Shown here: positions 10,987 to 22,793 of the stretch, piece after piece
How positions within the stretch are numbered: position 1 is the first letter of the stretch
Layout: each line of letters opens with the position of its first letter
Assembly (NCBI GenBank): GCA_008704415.1
Contig: VXIS01000013.1
Coordinates: 186,001-250,000 of the forward strand
Reading direction: 5' to 3'
Length of the DNA: 64,000 nucleotides
Source of the DNA: Sphaerosporella brunnea
Taxonomy: Eukaryota; Ascomycota; Pezizomycetes; Pezizales; Pyronemataceae
Made by a program: the position numbers and the translations under genes
The notes under the pieces: generated by a model
The model's input: only the letters and a program-made list of their open reading frames with translations
Databases searched by the model: none
Told to the model about the DNA's origin: nothing

Positions 10987-13900
10987 ATGGGGCCTTTACG
11001 CTTCCGTCTTTTGCTCCTGGTAGGAGCGCTGTTTTTTGCCTTGACCGCTGCCCTGGGGAGAAAGCCTATCATTTCTACCACTCCCCAGCCGGGTGCGCTT
11101 GCACTGGTGAGCCACGGAAGCCCCGTAGCTAATATCCTCGTATCAAACGACGGTACGCTGCGATAGCTATCACCACTTTCCTTCACACGCGCTCACCAAC
11201 GTTACATGTACAGACTGGCCAGGTGTTATCCGAGCCGCCCACGACCTCTCTGCCGACTTTGGCCGCGTAACGGGGCACAACATGACATTGGTTACCGGCG
11301 GCAAGTGCGAGAAGACGGCAATCATCGTTGGAACGATCGGCAACTCCTCGCTCATCGACGCACTGATTGCGGCGAAGAAAATCGACGTGAAAGGCATCAA
11401 GGGCAAGCGCGAGGTCTTCCAGACACAATTGGTTAAGAACCCAACTGCTGGCGTCGCCGAGGCGTTGGTTGTCGCTGGAACCGACAAGCGCGGCTGTATT
11501 TTCGGCATCTACGAAGTGTCCGAACAGATCGGAGTTTCTCCGTACGTATTCCCTCTCGGTTGGTGCGCGTCGGGGTGCTAAAGGTGGCGCAACAGTTGGT
11601 ATTACTGGGCGGATGTTGCGCCCCGTAAGGCCGCCAATATCTATGCCCTGAACACCCAGCTGCTCAGTCCAGAGCCGTCGATAAAGTACCGCGGTATCTT
11701 CCTCAACGATGAGCAGCCCGCGCTTACCGGCTGGGTCAACGCCAACTTCCCACGGGGCGAATGGGGCCCCGGCTATCAGCGCGAGTTCTACAGCCGTGTT
11801 TTTGAGCTGCTTCTGCGGCTGAAGGCGAATTTCATGTGGTGGGTTTTCTTAACCTTCGTCGAAGCTTTCGGGGCTGAAAAGGAAGGACAGGCCTGCGATG
11901 TGGGACTCCATGTTTGCCGTGGACGACACAATGAACCAGCAGACAGCCGATATGTACGGAATAGTGATGGGCACGTCTCACACCGAGCCGCTGCAGATGT
12001 CGACCAAGGAGTGGAACACGTTCGGCAACGGCTCCTGGGACTACTCGAGCAACTCGGCCAACATCCACAAGTACTGGGAGAAGGGCGTGGAGCGGGCCAA
12101 GCCGTGGGAAAACATGTGGACCATCGGCATGCGCGGCAACGGAGACAATTATCTCGGCAACAACTTGCTTACGGAACTCCTCGAGAAGGTCGTGAGTGAC
12201 CAGCGCGGAATCTTGAAGGATAAGCTTGGAGTGGCAGATGTTTCCACCGTGCCACAGGTGTGGTGTCTCTACAAAGATGTAGGCATTCATTCCCCAAGCT
12301 CGGCGGAGCTGATCCCGGCAGATTCAAGCATATTACGAGGCCGGCATGCGTGTGCCTGAAGATGTGATCTTGCTCTGGACCGACGACAACTGGGGCAACA
12401 TCCGGCGACTTCCTGTGCCGTCCGAGCCTAACGCTGCCGGTGTATACTATCACTTCGACTGTATTTTTGACCGCCGCGTTCTTTATCTGCCTGGAATGTT
12501 TGTCTAACACTTGCCCAGTTGTTGGGCCTCCGAGGGATTGGAAATGGATCAACACAGTCTCGTTGTAGGTTTCATCCGTTTCGCCAAAGTGCAAATATTT
12601 CTGACCTACAAAAAAACAGGCAAAAAACCTGGGAGCAAATGCACCTCTCCTACCAAAGAAACGCACGCGAGATCTGGGTGGTATGCGCCATTTTCATCCC
12701 TCGCTTTCTTTATCTCCCCCAGGAATGGGAAAAACCACAATCTCTAACAACGAAACTAACCAGGTCAACGTGGGCGACCTGAAACCGCTCGAGCTCCCCA
12801 TTGACTACTTCCTCAACCTAGCATACGACTTTGCGCAATGGGGGCCAGCGAACAAGGTGCACACGTACGAGCAGGCGTGGGCAGCGCGAGAATTCGGCGC
12901 CTCGCACGCGGACGAAATCGCCGAGATAGTTTCTTTGTACGGCTTCTACGCGGCGCGGCGCAAGTACGAGCTCGTGGACCCCAGCAGCTACAGCCTCATC
13001 AACTACCACGAGGCGGCCACGGTGCTCGACGAATGGAAAGCCCTCGCCGCCCGCGCAGACGCCGTGCACGCGCAGCTCCCGGCGGCGCAGAAACCCGCGT
13101 TCTTCGAGACCGTGCTGCACCCTGCCAACGCCGCCTACGCCCTCCACGACATCCACATCTCGGCCGCAAAAAATATCCTGTGGGCCCAGCAGCGGCGCAC
13201 GAGCGCCAACGCCCTCGCTGAATACGTGTTGCGGCGCTTCGGGGACGACCACGACCTCACCCGCGCGTATCATGGCTTGCTTGGAGGCAAGTGGAACCAC
13301 ATGATGGATCAGCCCCACCTGGGGTATATGTACTGGCAGCAGCCGATGCGGAACACGCTGCCCCCGCTGGCGTGGACGCAGCTGCAGGACCCGGGCCTCG
13401 CGGGCCACATGGGCGTTGCCGTCGAGGGCTCCAACGGCACCGTGCCCGGCGACGACTACTACAACGCCGCCGAATACAGCAACAACACCCTCGTGCTCCC
13501 GCCGCTGGACCCGTACGCCCCGGTGCCCTACCGCACCATCGAGGTCTTTTCTCGCGGCACAGAGCCATTCCATTTCAACATCACCCCCGAGAACCCGTGG
13601 GTGCATGTGTCGCCATCCACGGGGTACGTCCACCCAGCCGACCCCGCCACCGACGCCACCGTCAAAGTCTCCGTCGACTGGGCGCGCGCCCCCGCCGGCC
13701 ACAGCATCGCCTTCATCGACATCGCCTCCACCGCGGGCTACGGCGACTTCTCGGCGCCGTCGGTACACCTGCCGGTGCACAACTCGGCCGTCCCCGCGTC
13801 CTTCCACGGCTTCGTCGAGAGCAACCAGCAGCTGTCGATGGCGGCCTCGCACGCCACGCGGAACACCAGCACGGGAGACGCGTACTACGCGACGATCCCG

Positions 13901-14353
13901 CGGCTGGGCCGCACCGGCGACGCCGTGACCCTCTTCCCCGTCACGGCGGCCTCGCAGTCCCCCGCCTCCGGCCCGCGCCTCGAATTCGACATCTTCACCT
14001 TCACCGTCCCCGGCCACCCCGGCGCAAACGTAACCCTCCACCTCAACGCCGCGCTCAACTTCATCCCCCACCGCCCGCTGCGCTACGCCCTCGCCTTCGA
14101 CGGCGCGGACCCGCGGATCGTGCAGTTTGTGCCCGACGCCGAGAACCCGCTCGACATGCCGCCCGGCTGGGACCGCGCCGTTGCTGACGGCAACGTGTGG
14201 AAAAGCACCACCACGCATCCGCTTGCGCGCGCCGGGGAGGCGACGCTGAAAGTGTGGGCGCTGGAACCCGGGGTCGTGATCCAGAAGGTTGTGGTCGATT
14301 TGGGTGGCGTGGCGGATAGCTACTTGGGACCGCCGGAGAGTGTGGTGGTGTAA
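10987..14353 (+). CDS. GH115 alpha-glucuronidase, secreted
   Basis: Eight exons: 10987-11152, 11214-11541, 11596-11838, 11891-12278, 12322-12460, 12519-12564, 12620-12680, 12764-14353. They total 2961 nt, 986 residues, the normal size for glycoside hydrolase family 115. These enzymes remove (4-O-methyl)glucuronic acid from xylan side chains. The start ATG opens a signal peptide (Arg-containing n-region, then LLLLVGALFFALTAAL). Family landmarks in order: WPGVIRAAHDL, the YEVSEQIGVSPWYYWADV block, AMWDSMFAVDD, WTDDNWGNIRRLP, SYQRNAREIWVVNVGDLKPL, and the C-terminal beta-sandwich part ending near PPESVVV. Every intron has a plausible donor and acceptor, and each junction restores the family sequence. 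All introns are 43-83 bp. The gene looks intact and much more GC-rich than its flanks. Likely role: extracellular hemicellulose breakdown. Confidence 0.92.
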
Positions 14354-14690
14354 TTCTCGCGGGGTAGGGGGGAGGTAGGGGGGAGGAATGCAATGCCAAC
14401 GAGTATCCTTTGTTTTTGTTTTTCTACGTCGTTGCTAATTCTGGAGGAATTATTTCCTCGAGCGCATTCGCATTGAGGATTGCAGGCGGTCATATGGTAT
14501 CACTCGCGGACATTGGATTACTCGAGTGATATTTCATGCTTCAATACTGAGAGGAGAAATAGTTTTTCTGGAATTACTAGAGGCTAACATTATAACCCGC
14601 AAAACAAGACCAGAACACATGTGAGTAGATAGCCGCACGAAAAAGAAAAAAGAAAAAGAAAAAAAAAGCATGGGTATCACATGTTCCCCA
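14354..14690. other. convergent 3' intergenic region
   Basis: Lies between the 3' ends of the GH115 gene (+) and the 603-codon gene (-). An A/G-rich run at 14640-14668 probably belongs to the 3' flank. No gene is seen. Confidence 0.5.
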
Positions 14691-16502
14691 TCACTTCATT
14701 TTCGCCGCCACAGCTGCTGCCCGGGCAGCCTCCGGAAACAAATGCGCATGCGAAATCTTGAACAGCCGCAGCTGCTCCAGCATGCGGCTCCCGGTCCTCG
14801 GCTGCGGCTGCTGCTCCTCCGCGGGAAGCTGCTGCCGGCGGATACCCTCCAGCACGCGGACCGAGTCTGCGGTCTTCGGCTTCGCTCTCGCTTCCTGGGT
14901 GGCGGGGCGCGGGCGGAGCGGGCTGCCGGCGCGCACGGCGTACGGAGCCGCAGGAACGCGGGGTAGCGTGCCGTATGGCCGCAAGATCTCGGGGATGGCG
15001 CGGGTGAACCCGCTGCCGTGCTCGTAGACCCCGCGCGGAAGCAGGCGGGTGTCGGGGCGCAGGGTGGTGGTGATGGCTTTTCCGTCGCCGCGGCTGGTGA
15101 GCGCCAGCTTCTGCGCGCTGCGCCAGGTTTCGGCCGGGCAGCTGAGGGCGCTGCGCCAGCTGTGGCCGCTGCTCGACGCGTAACACCCGTGGCTGCTGTA
15201 GTAGTGCAATCGTGCCTCCTCCCACGAGACGTACCGCGTGATGTCGCCCGTCTCCGACACCCCCGTTCCATAGTACACGCTGTAGTTCTCGTCGATCAAA
15301 GAGCTGACGGCGTGGATATCCTTGTGCCCTATCGCGCTTTCGGGGAAGCCGTGCTGGCCCCACTGTTTGTGCTGGAAGTGCCGGGCCCAGCCGAAGTATT
15401 CCGCCGGCGCGAGGTCTTGTAGATTTAGTTCACGGAACTTGAGGTGGCGGTAGAACTTGGTGTTCCCCGGGTGCTCGGGCAGGTATGGCGCCGGGGTCAG
15501 GTAAGTGGTGGGAGATTTTCGATTGATGAGCGCTGCAGATCCGGTTGGAGGGGTGTAGAGCAGTCCGGGCATCTCGGCGAGAAGGATCTGCTGCAGCGCC
15601 TGCGTCTGTTCCGAGGCGAGTGAATGCTGGTTGGCCATGGCGCGCAGGACTACGTCTATGCCGCAGGACAAGTTCAGGAGGGCTCTCTTCAACTCTGGCG
15701 CAAGCTCCGCGAGGGATGCTGCTCCTTCTGGCACAACGATATGTCGCTGAGGGGATGCAACGTCATCGGCTTGCTCCTGAGAAGAGACGACATCCTGGGA
15801 TCCAATCTGTGGCTGCGGAGAGGCCATGATGTCCTCGGGGCCGTCGTCTGGGTGTTCGATGTCCATGTCGTCAAAAGACATGTCGTCAAAAGACGTGTCG
15901 TCAAAAGCCATGTCGTCAAAAGACGTGTCGTCAAAAGACGTGTCGTCAAAAGACATGTCGTCAAAAGACATCTCGTCATAAGAAATCTCGACATGGCTGT
16001 CTCGGTGAAGCGCGCTCTCAGAAACCTCGCCGCGATCGGGAGAACCGGGGGGCGTCAGAGGTGCATTCGGCAACTCAGGGCTCGACCGAGGTGTCTGCGG
16101 CAGTCCATCGGAGGGATTCAATAGCTTGCATCCCCAATCGGCCTGATCGGACGGCGACCGAAGCCGCGTAGGAGCGACTGGTGGAGACATAAAGGCTGCC
16201 AGTGAGGAGTCTTGAAGTAGGGGGTCGAAGGCGCCCGGGGTAGGAAGCGGCAAGCTGATTGGAGATCCAGGGGGTGTCAGAGGGCTCCACAGCTCCGCCT
16301 TGTCGCCAGGGTTCGGGATCGAGTCGCTGATTGTAGCGGATTCCCGCGGAGGAGTGAGGAGTCCGGTCGACACCGGTTTCTTCGACGCGAAAGCGCTGTT
16401 GCTCTGCTGCGACTGCGGAGGAGGGCTCGGCGGGAAAGCCATGGCTGCCGAGGAGAAGGCAGAATCCTCCGCGGAAAGAATGGCGTGGGGGGGTGACATC
16501 AT
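14691..16502 (-). CDS. hypothetical protein with SFDDM repeats (603 aa)
   Basis: One uninterrupted 603-codon frame starting with two Met codons. I do not recognise a family. The N-terminal ~150 residues are Ser/Pro-rich with repeated TPP(G/R) motifs (LLTPPRE, PLTPPGSP twice), which look like proline-directed kinase sites. Next come eight acidic pentapeptide repeats (SFDDM/SFDDT/AFDDT) encoded by a 15-bp minisatellite. A helical stretch follows (ELKRALLNLSCGIDVVLRAM), then a better-structured region rich in Tyr/Trp/His (FYRHLKF...YFGWARHFQHKQWGQHGF). The C-terminus is basic. The composition suggests a regulatory or scaffold protein, but this is inference only. It is convergent with the GH115 gene. 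Confidence 0.7.
   Translation of the reverse strand: MMSPPHAILSAEDSAFSSAAMAFPPSPPPQSQQSNSAFASKKPVSTGLLTPPRESATISDSIPNPGDKAELWSPLTPPGSPISLPLPTPGAFDPLLQDSSLAAFMSPPVAPTRLRSPSDQADWGCKLLNPSDGLPQTPRSSPELPNAPLTPPGSPDRGEVSESALHRDSHVEISYDEMSFDDMSFDDTSFDDTSFDDMAFDDTSFDDMSFDDMDIEHPDDGPEDIMASPQPQIGSQDVVSSQEQADDVASPQRHIVVPEGAASLAELAPELKRALLNLSCGIDVVLRAMANQHSLASEQTQALQQILLAEMPGLLYTPPTGSAALINRKSPTTYLTPAPYLPEHPGNTKFYRHLKFRELNLQDLAPAEYFGWARHFQHKQWGQHGFPESAIGHKDIHAVSSLIDENYSVYYGTGVSETGDITRYVSWEEARLHYYSSHGCYASSSGHSWRSALSCPAETWRSAQKLALTSRGDGKAITTTLRPDTRLLPRGVYEHGSGFTRAIPEILRPYGTLPRVPAAPYAVRAGSPLRPRPATQEARAKPKTADSVRVLEGIRRQQLPAEEQQPQPRTGSRMLEQLRLFKISHAHLFPEAARAAAVAAKMK
15861..15990 (-). repeat. 15-bp coding minisatellite (SFDDM/T)
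   Basis: Eight or so tandem 15-base units (core gtcgtcaaaagacat on the plus strand) encode Phe-Asp-Asp pentapeptides in the 603-residue protein. Variation falls mostly on the last codon (Met/Thr) and one Ser/Ala change. Confidence 0.8.
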
Positions 16503-16994
16503 TGCGCTCTGCTGCGTGGTTAGACGGTCTCTGAGCTGATCGATTAGATGCGGGAGGTTAAGTTACCTGCGGAGCAAAGATTGAGTCGCGTAGGGTGTTA
16601 GGGTTGTCGCTCGGAGGTGAGGTTGGTTGGGAGGGAGAGGTTGGTTGGGAGGGAGAGGTTGGTTGGGAGGGAGATGTTGCAGAGATGTGAGGTCGGTTGG
16701 AAAGTAGTAGAGATTCGAAGAGATGGATAGCTTCAAGACGAGTTGGGGAGACGCGACTGCTTCACGAGGTTCACGGTGCATGGTGCGTCACAAACAAGCA
16801 CTCAATGAAATTGCGAGTGCGACACGATGAATTGCCGAAGACAGCGAGTGAGACACCATGAATCACTGAAGCAACCGAGTGAGATATCATGAATAAACGA
16901 AAACACACCATGAAATCGGCTTTTGAAACGATCAACCATCACGGAAGAAACAAAGACAGCAATCACCCATGACAACTGCATCGACCGCCCACCC
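16503..16994. other. intergenic with short repeats
   Basis: Upstream of the 603-codon gene and downstream of the DUF3176 gene. It contains three copies of a 20-base unit (ggttgggagggagaggttgg type) at about 16614-16676. Four degenerate ~36-base units built on 'gagtgagacaccatgaa' lie at 16810-16915. No gene is seen. Confidence 0.5.
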
Positions 16995-18927
16995 TCAATA
17001 GAGCCCCAGCCCCGAGTCCTTGCCTAACGGATCCACCTCTTTCAGCTTCCACCACTCTCCATCCCGCACCAAAATGACCTTGACATCCCTCGAATTTTTC
17101 TCCATCTGCTCGGCACTCCAATGGCCGACGCGGTCCCGGATGCTCTCGTCGACACCCCACAGCATCATCGCGATCGCCGAGCAGCCCCACGGCCCCACAA
17201 ACTGCGCATTCTTCTTCGTCTTCCACACCACCAGGATCATGAACACCACCGCCAAGACCCACAAGGCCGCCGGATAGAGCAGCCACCACCACCGCACGCG
17301 GACGAGCGTGTGCTTCTCCACCCGCTGGCCGTCCACATCCAAGATCGATCTCAAGGCGTTCGACATTCCGTCCGCCATGACCTCGACGGGATTCGTTTTG
17401 TGCCTGTGCCAATGCTGGCCGCCCACCGTCATGTCCGCCACCGAAAACGCGGCCATCCCGCTGAACAGCGGCGAAGAGTGGATCCAACGGCCGGTCGGCG
17501 AGCGGCGCGACCATCCCGTCAGATCGTTCGCCAGCGCCTTGTACGCCTTCTGCGAGTTCTGCGTGACGCTGAAGCTTTTCTTCGTGCCCCCGTCGTCGTA
17601 CGAGAACTTCGCCGTGCCGTCGGGCTGCATCTCCGCCGCCGTCGAGTACGACATCTCGGTCTCGGAGTAGGTGGCGTTCTCGACCTTGGCTTCGATCTGG
17701 CGGATGCACCACATCACGTGGCACTCGAACGCCGCGTACGTCGGCGGCCACGTGGACGAGCTGACGTTCAGCGTGTACGTGTCCACGATCGAGCTGCCGG
17801 CGGTGCTGGCGGTTTGGTTGATGATGGTCGAGTACACCTCGGTCTCGCCCAGCTTGCGCGTGGCGTGCCCCTCCAGCGTCTTGTACCTCGCCCAGCACCA
17901 GTCCTGCTCGGCGTCGCAGCCGCTCTCGAAGCTGGTGTCCGCGCGGCAGGTGGAGCAGACGGCGAGCGTGTAGAAGGGCGGGTACTTGCAGTTGCCGGAG
18001 TCGCAGCGGTAGATGGGGTCGTGCACCTGGTAGTGGTTCAGCGACGAGTACAGCGACGCCCACACGCGGAACTCGACCACCGGCACCGTCGGGCCGTCGG
18101 TGGCGTTGCTGGTGTCCTGGTAGGAGTCGTAGAATTCGGGCGCGCGCCCGACCTGCGTCAGGCCGGTCGGGTCGGGCAGGAGGTCGGTGCGCGTGGGGTA
18201 GGAGATCAGCTGCTGCTCTGCAGGCCCGGTCAGGTCAGCATCTCGCAGCATAAATCAACCGCATTCCTTCCTCCTCCCACAGGCACTCACGAGTAAAGCC
18301 CAGCGCCACCGCCATGATGACCAGAAAGCTGCCCAGCGCCGCAACGCCCCTAAACCGGGTCAGCCTCTTCCCTTGCAAAAGCTACAAAGACGGAGCTGCC
18401 AACTTTTCCCTCGCCCGCCACATCAACATAAACGCCCCCCACGGGCCCCTCGCCGCCTCGTTGAACAGCTCCGCATCCGCCAGCGCTCTCGCCCGGTGCG
18501 CAAACGCCAGCCACATCAGCTGTCCCAGGGCATTGTCCAGCGGCACCAGCAAGCTGGTCCTCGACATCGTCGACAGCACGGACAGGATCGAGTTCAGCGA
18601 CAGCCCGCTGCCGGCCGACGCCCACTGCGGGATCGGCGCGTTGTGGAGGTAGCGCAGCAGAAAGCCCGTCAGCGCGAAACCCACGCCGGACCCGAGCAGA
18701 CACAGCCACTCGAACCACCACGTGTACACGTAGAACTTGCCCACCGCGTGGCCGCGCGGCGGCGTCGAGATGCGCTTGTAGCTCCCGCGGAGATCGGGAG
18801 TCGCCAGCTCGTCGCGTGTGGGGTGCAGCGGGAAGGAGGGTGTTTCGGGCGATGGGAATGGCTGCGAGCCGCGGCTGCGGCCCTCGGGCGCGACGTCGTC
18901 GAGGGGGATGTAGTCCTTTCTGCCCAT
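16995..18927 (-). CDS. DUF3176 family membrane protein
   Basis: Three exons: 18927-18392, 18349-18291, 18217-16995. They total 1818 nt, 605 residues. The N-terminal part carries the DUF3176 signature: Trp-rich first membrane segment WWFEWLCLLGSGVG, then LSLNSILSVLSTMSRTSLL, LGQLMWLAF and ARGPWGAFMLMWRAR. The next segment, SFLVIMAVALGFTQQQLIS, is produced exactly at the intron junctions. A long extracellular middle contains paired Cys and several N-glycosylation sequons (NQT, NVS, NAT). A C-terminal membrane helix (WWWLLYPAALWVLAVVFMIL) and a basic cytoplasmic tail follow. The first intron is very short: 42 bp from GTCTTT, or 36 bp from GTAGCT. Both keep the frame, so the donor is uncertain. 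Function is unknown for the family. Confidence 0.88.
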
Positions 18928-19959
18928 GGGTTCGTCGGTGTATCGCAGGAGGAAGTGTGCTCGGTGGGATCGATGGGATGGCGGTTGGCTTTAGTTATTG
19001 CCCGCCGTCGCCCCCGCAAGTTCAGCGTGAGAGTATCTTCTCTGTCTGCCTGTCCAATCGCGACTGCAGCTTGTTCGCGAATTTCAGCCCTATGGACGGT
19101 TGGTGACACGAAGCGAAAAAGCAAAGCTCCGCCACTCAAATTGGCGCATCGCCCTTTTGGGGAATGTTGTTGCCTGGAATTCGTCCCACATGCATGCAGT
19201 TGTCGTCACTGAGATGGTAGATACACGCAATATCACTCGCGTGGCGTGGCGATCACTACTGCTCGAACGCCACGTGGCGTCAATGCTGCGTTCGTCTGTA
19301 TTTGGAAGCGGCGATATCGTTGAGAGTATGTAGAGTACTGGTAGGTGGCGGCACTCTTCCAGCGTAACTCCAAGACCTGATCGATTAACGCAAAAAAGCG
19401 TCAATCGCTCCCGGATCCGGGGGTTCGGGTTTGGGCTGCCGTATTACGTCCTCGTGCTCGCTGGCCTGGCTCACCAGCCAGTCCTCCTGCAGCTGGATGA
19501 GTCGAGGCTGTGGTTGCGAGGGATTTGAGCTTTGGAGTGTACGGGGGAAGTTTGCAGTGGGTTTGGTGCGAGTGAGTCCCCGTGAAGAGAAAACGCAAGG
19601 CAAGGATCGGGTTCAACAGAGCAGGCCGTTGCAGCCGGCTAGGTGCCTTGCAAAAAGGACCTGCTGCAATTGCAATTGCAGGTGTAGACATGATATTCTT
19701 ATACGCATGCCCGGCGATGGTGCAGGAAACGTTGAAGAGCAGGCGACATCCGGACGCAGCGGCAGTTTGGATATCGCCGGCCGCAAGCCCACGGCGTCGT
19801 CTGGAAGTCGAATCGGAGGACCCCGCGCTTGGCGCTTCTCGGCAGCGCGCAAACCTCGCTAAAGCGGGTGTTCGCTGCCGACAGGGCGGTGCCGAAGCGT
19901 CTATCTAGGCACTCACATTTATCCCCCCCCCCCCTCCCGTCTGTCTTAGTACTGACCAT
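18928..19959. other. intergenic region
   Basis: Promoter side of the DUF3176 gene, followed by mixed sequence without recognisable genes. A run of C at 19923-19935 is present. Confidence 0.4.
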
Positions 19960-20601
19960 CTCAGGCACCGCCTTCGTGAAAGTCTTCCCCGACGGCTCTC
20001 TCAAGTACCTCGGGCGGCTGCCAACGCAGACCGTCTCCTCGATCTGGCGGGACATGAAAGTGATCTCCACCACGTCCACATCGGGCCGGAAGCGTCCAAG
20101 CCCGGGCTGCAAATCTTCGAACCCAACAAGCTTCTCGCAATCAAGACCCCGCGGCGGGTCTTCAACCCGCTCACACACCTAACCGCGCACTTCTCCGGCT
20201 TCCGGAATAGCCGCAACATCGTTGCGGACGGCAACACCACCCACCCACCGCCTACCTCTGGGATATCACCCACCTTGAGAACTCGAAAAACACCGGCTTC
20301 TAGTTACAAGCCTCGATCGACTATAACCTCTATGTCCACGACGGCCTGGCGTACGTGAGCAACTACGCCGCCGGCCTCCGCGGAAGTCGATGTTTCGAGC
20401 ATTGCGGAAAACCCGGGTGGGAGCCTGATGCGAGACCTGGGATTCTTTGGTGTGTATCCGGAGGACGGCCACGACCAGCTCAATGAATTCTTTGGCGCGT
20501 GGTCCGCGTACCCGTATCTCAGCTCGGGCGTTGTTCCGCTCACCTCGATCGAGAGGCTCTTTACCCTTGGGTATACTGGCCCGAAGGCAAAGTTTGCGTA
20601 G
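19960..20601 (+). pseudogene. choice-of-anchor B / LVIVD-like protein remnant
   Basis: Translated pieces in more than one frame match the order of a fungal choice-of-anchor-B (LVIVD repeat) secreted protein as I remember it. They are FVKVFPDGSLKYLGRLPTQT, IWRDMKVI, then after a frameshift HVHIGPEASKPGLQIFEPN and FSGFRNSRNIVADGN. These are followed by LYVHDGLAYVSNYAAGL and, after another shift, DGHDQLNEFFGAWSAYPYL and a stop at 20599-20601. There are at least two frameshifts, an in-frame TAG and an apparent internal deletion. The upstream exons are missing. A CTGAC...CAG just before 19972 may be a fossil splice acceptor. Confidence 0.6.
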
Positions 20602-21700
20602 AGCGATGCCTTGGACGGGGTCAACCCTGGCCCTTCTATCGTATCGTGCATCCCCGCTCAGCGACCCATCCGGTCTCAGCTCGTAACCTCGCCGGCATGG
20701 TGCCGGAAGCCTGGCGGTGATACATATGGTGCCCAGCGCTTTAAACCTGGGCCGCCGTGGGCTAGGGCTACCCCGGGCATGACAAAAAAGGTGAATAGAA
20801 CAATGGATCAAATCACAGGATTATTTTAAGCGAGGGCAGGGGGGCTGGTTTGCGAGGCCTGGGATCACCTAAAGTCACTCGCCCACAAAGGTCCACGTTT
20901 AACCCAAAAGGGTTAATGCAGATTCTGAGATTTATTGAAAACATAGAAACCGATCGCGATAGCGAGGCATATGGGACAGCGCCGTCCGCAGAGAAAACAT
21001 ACTGGAGCCATAGGAAGGTTACTGGACAGGCTGCAACTGGGGCCGTTTCTGGGGGTTGAGCATCGAGGTTGTTTGCTACATGGTGATTGAGCGTGGCTTA
21101 TTAAGCAAAGCTCTAATCCCGATTCGGTGCTCACCTTCGCTTAAATTTAGTACTTTGCCTGCAAAGGTGAAGGGTTAGGGGTCCAACCATGATGTCGGCC
21201 AGAGAGCAGTAAGGCCGGTGCGTCCGGCAAAGCCTCCACGGCCGAGATATAGAGGAGTTCGCCCTCCTAGGCAAGGACACGAACCAGTTCCCACTACAAG
21301 CGCGCCGCCGAAAGCACCTGGGCAGGGACCCCCAAGCAATAGCAAATTCAGAAGAGCTGCCTCCACTTGCGCCGCTGCCGCGAATCCCATCCGCTGACTG
21401 AAATCGTGAACCCACGCCCTGGAAAGCTGAAAGCGAAAGTGGTGGGGCCACTCCGGGCATGCTGAACATGCAGAAATGACTAGAAAGTCGTTTTTGGACA
21501 CCGGCATCTCTCGTTTGAGTCGTTTCCCTGATGGCTTGCAGGATGGCTTGCTGAATGTGGAGGATATTGAGGGGATTGCATCACGCATTGGGACTGTACT
21601 GGAGAGGTTTCTGGGAGAGGGGGGGGGGGGGGGAGATTGTAACTTGGAGCCAGCACCTCGTGGGGAGAGGCGTACCAGTGCTAGGAGACAGCTGGCCTAC
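20602..21700. other. gene-free stretch
   Basis: Contains a 12-base G run at 21620-21631 and Pro/Arg-rich or Gly-rich open frames of low significance between 21180 and 21720. No supportable gene. Confidence 0.35.
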
Positions 21701-22793
21701 TGGGTGACTTCCCATAAAATTTAGAACGTGGAGTCGTTCTAGGTTTTCCAAAGTGTTACTTTTTTGGAAAATTTAACCCTTACCCAGACGTTCTATCTTT
21801 CGAGAGATAGAAAATTTAGAATGCTTAGAACACCTCTCCCACCCACTCTTCTAAGGGATTTAGAACGTTCTATTTTTCGAAAAGATAGAATCTTGCCTGC
21901 CATTGGCTGGAAAAGCGAAGGGTTAGGGAAAAATAACTTCATTGTGGGCTTGCTCCAACCTTGCTTAGCCTTTTTAGAAGCGGGCTGTTTCCCTCCCAGT
22001 CAGTACCGGTATACCCGCAAATAAATCCAAACCTAGGTGGGGAAGTTACCGTCGCCGAGGCAGCAGATTTCCTTTTTTTTTTGTGGTCTTTGGTGGCATG
22101 TTTATCAAGTGCAGATTTTCTTGTTTTAATCATAATGTATTCGGCCGCTTGCGGCCATGACATATAAATGAAGCTACATAGTGCCCCTAGGCTCGAGTCC
22201 TACTCTGGGACTGAACTTCTAAGGAAAAGGACAAAGGGAACTGTGTGAAGAGGCGCACTAAGGGAAGAAAAAGTAGTAGGAGAAACATATGAAAGGTTAC
22301 ATGTCAAAAGCATTCTTAGGCCTAGCCCGGCCATACTCCAATCTTGGTGCAGCTCAAAAAGGCCAACACCACCTCCGTACAGCGCTCATCCGCTAGAAGA
22401 AACTTAACCGGCGTATTGGTCTTCCTCCTCTTGGTGGCCTTAGCCACTGCCTTCCACAGTGTTGCCTGCTCCCTCTTCCAGCGCGCGCAGGACTTGAAAA
22501 TATCAAGTGCAGAGTGTTGGTGTTTGTGCAAGCAAGTTCTCTCTGTTGCAAATTGTTTTTTGGCCGAAGAGACCTCGCCAAACCGGGCGCCGGACACTTC
22601 CACAACCGATCAAAACAGCGGGAGACTATGCGCGCAGACAAGGCAGAACAATTTTTATACATCGAACTTTAGAACGATTTATATCGCCCGGAATCTTATG
22701 GCAAGGCGTTGTGTGTGCCAAACTCGGAACGCGAAGATAGAACAAGATAGAACCTCGGTCTAAAACTTTCTAAATCTTATGGGAAGTCACCCA
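21701..22793. mobile_element. 1.1-kb inverted-repeat DNA element
   Basis: The left end TGGGTGACTTCCCATAAAAT is matched by an inverted right end (gggaagtcaccca, 22781-22793); about 26 bases pair with one mismatch. The subterminal regions are rich in 'tagaac' and 'gatag' motifs. A lone end-like piece (ctgggtgacttccc) also occurs at 33650-33663, suggesting a family. No long intact transposase is present. No clear target-site duplication was found. Confidence 0.5.
22322..22603 (-). pseudogene. possible non-LTR retrotransposon C-terminal fragment
   Basis: The 93-codon frame ends in a segment (KFLLADERCTEVVLAFLSCT) reminiscent of the C-terminal tail of fungal Tad1-like LINE reverse transcriptases. 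No reverse transcriptase motifs remain. The match is from memory and the family assignment is weak. It lies inside the 21701-22793 inverted-repeat element. Confidence 0.25.

Noticed and set aside
12818..14218. Long minus-strand frames opposite the GH115 gene
   Set aside because: They are antisense shadows of a GC-rich coding exon with clear family identity on the plus strand.
17121..18296. 391-codon plus-strand frame over the DUF3176 gene
   Set aside because: Arg/His/Val-rich shadow typical of GC-rich antisense.
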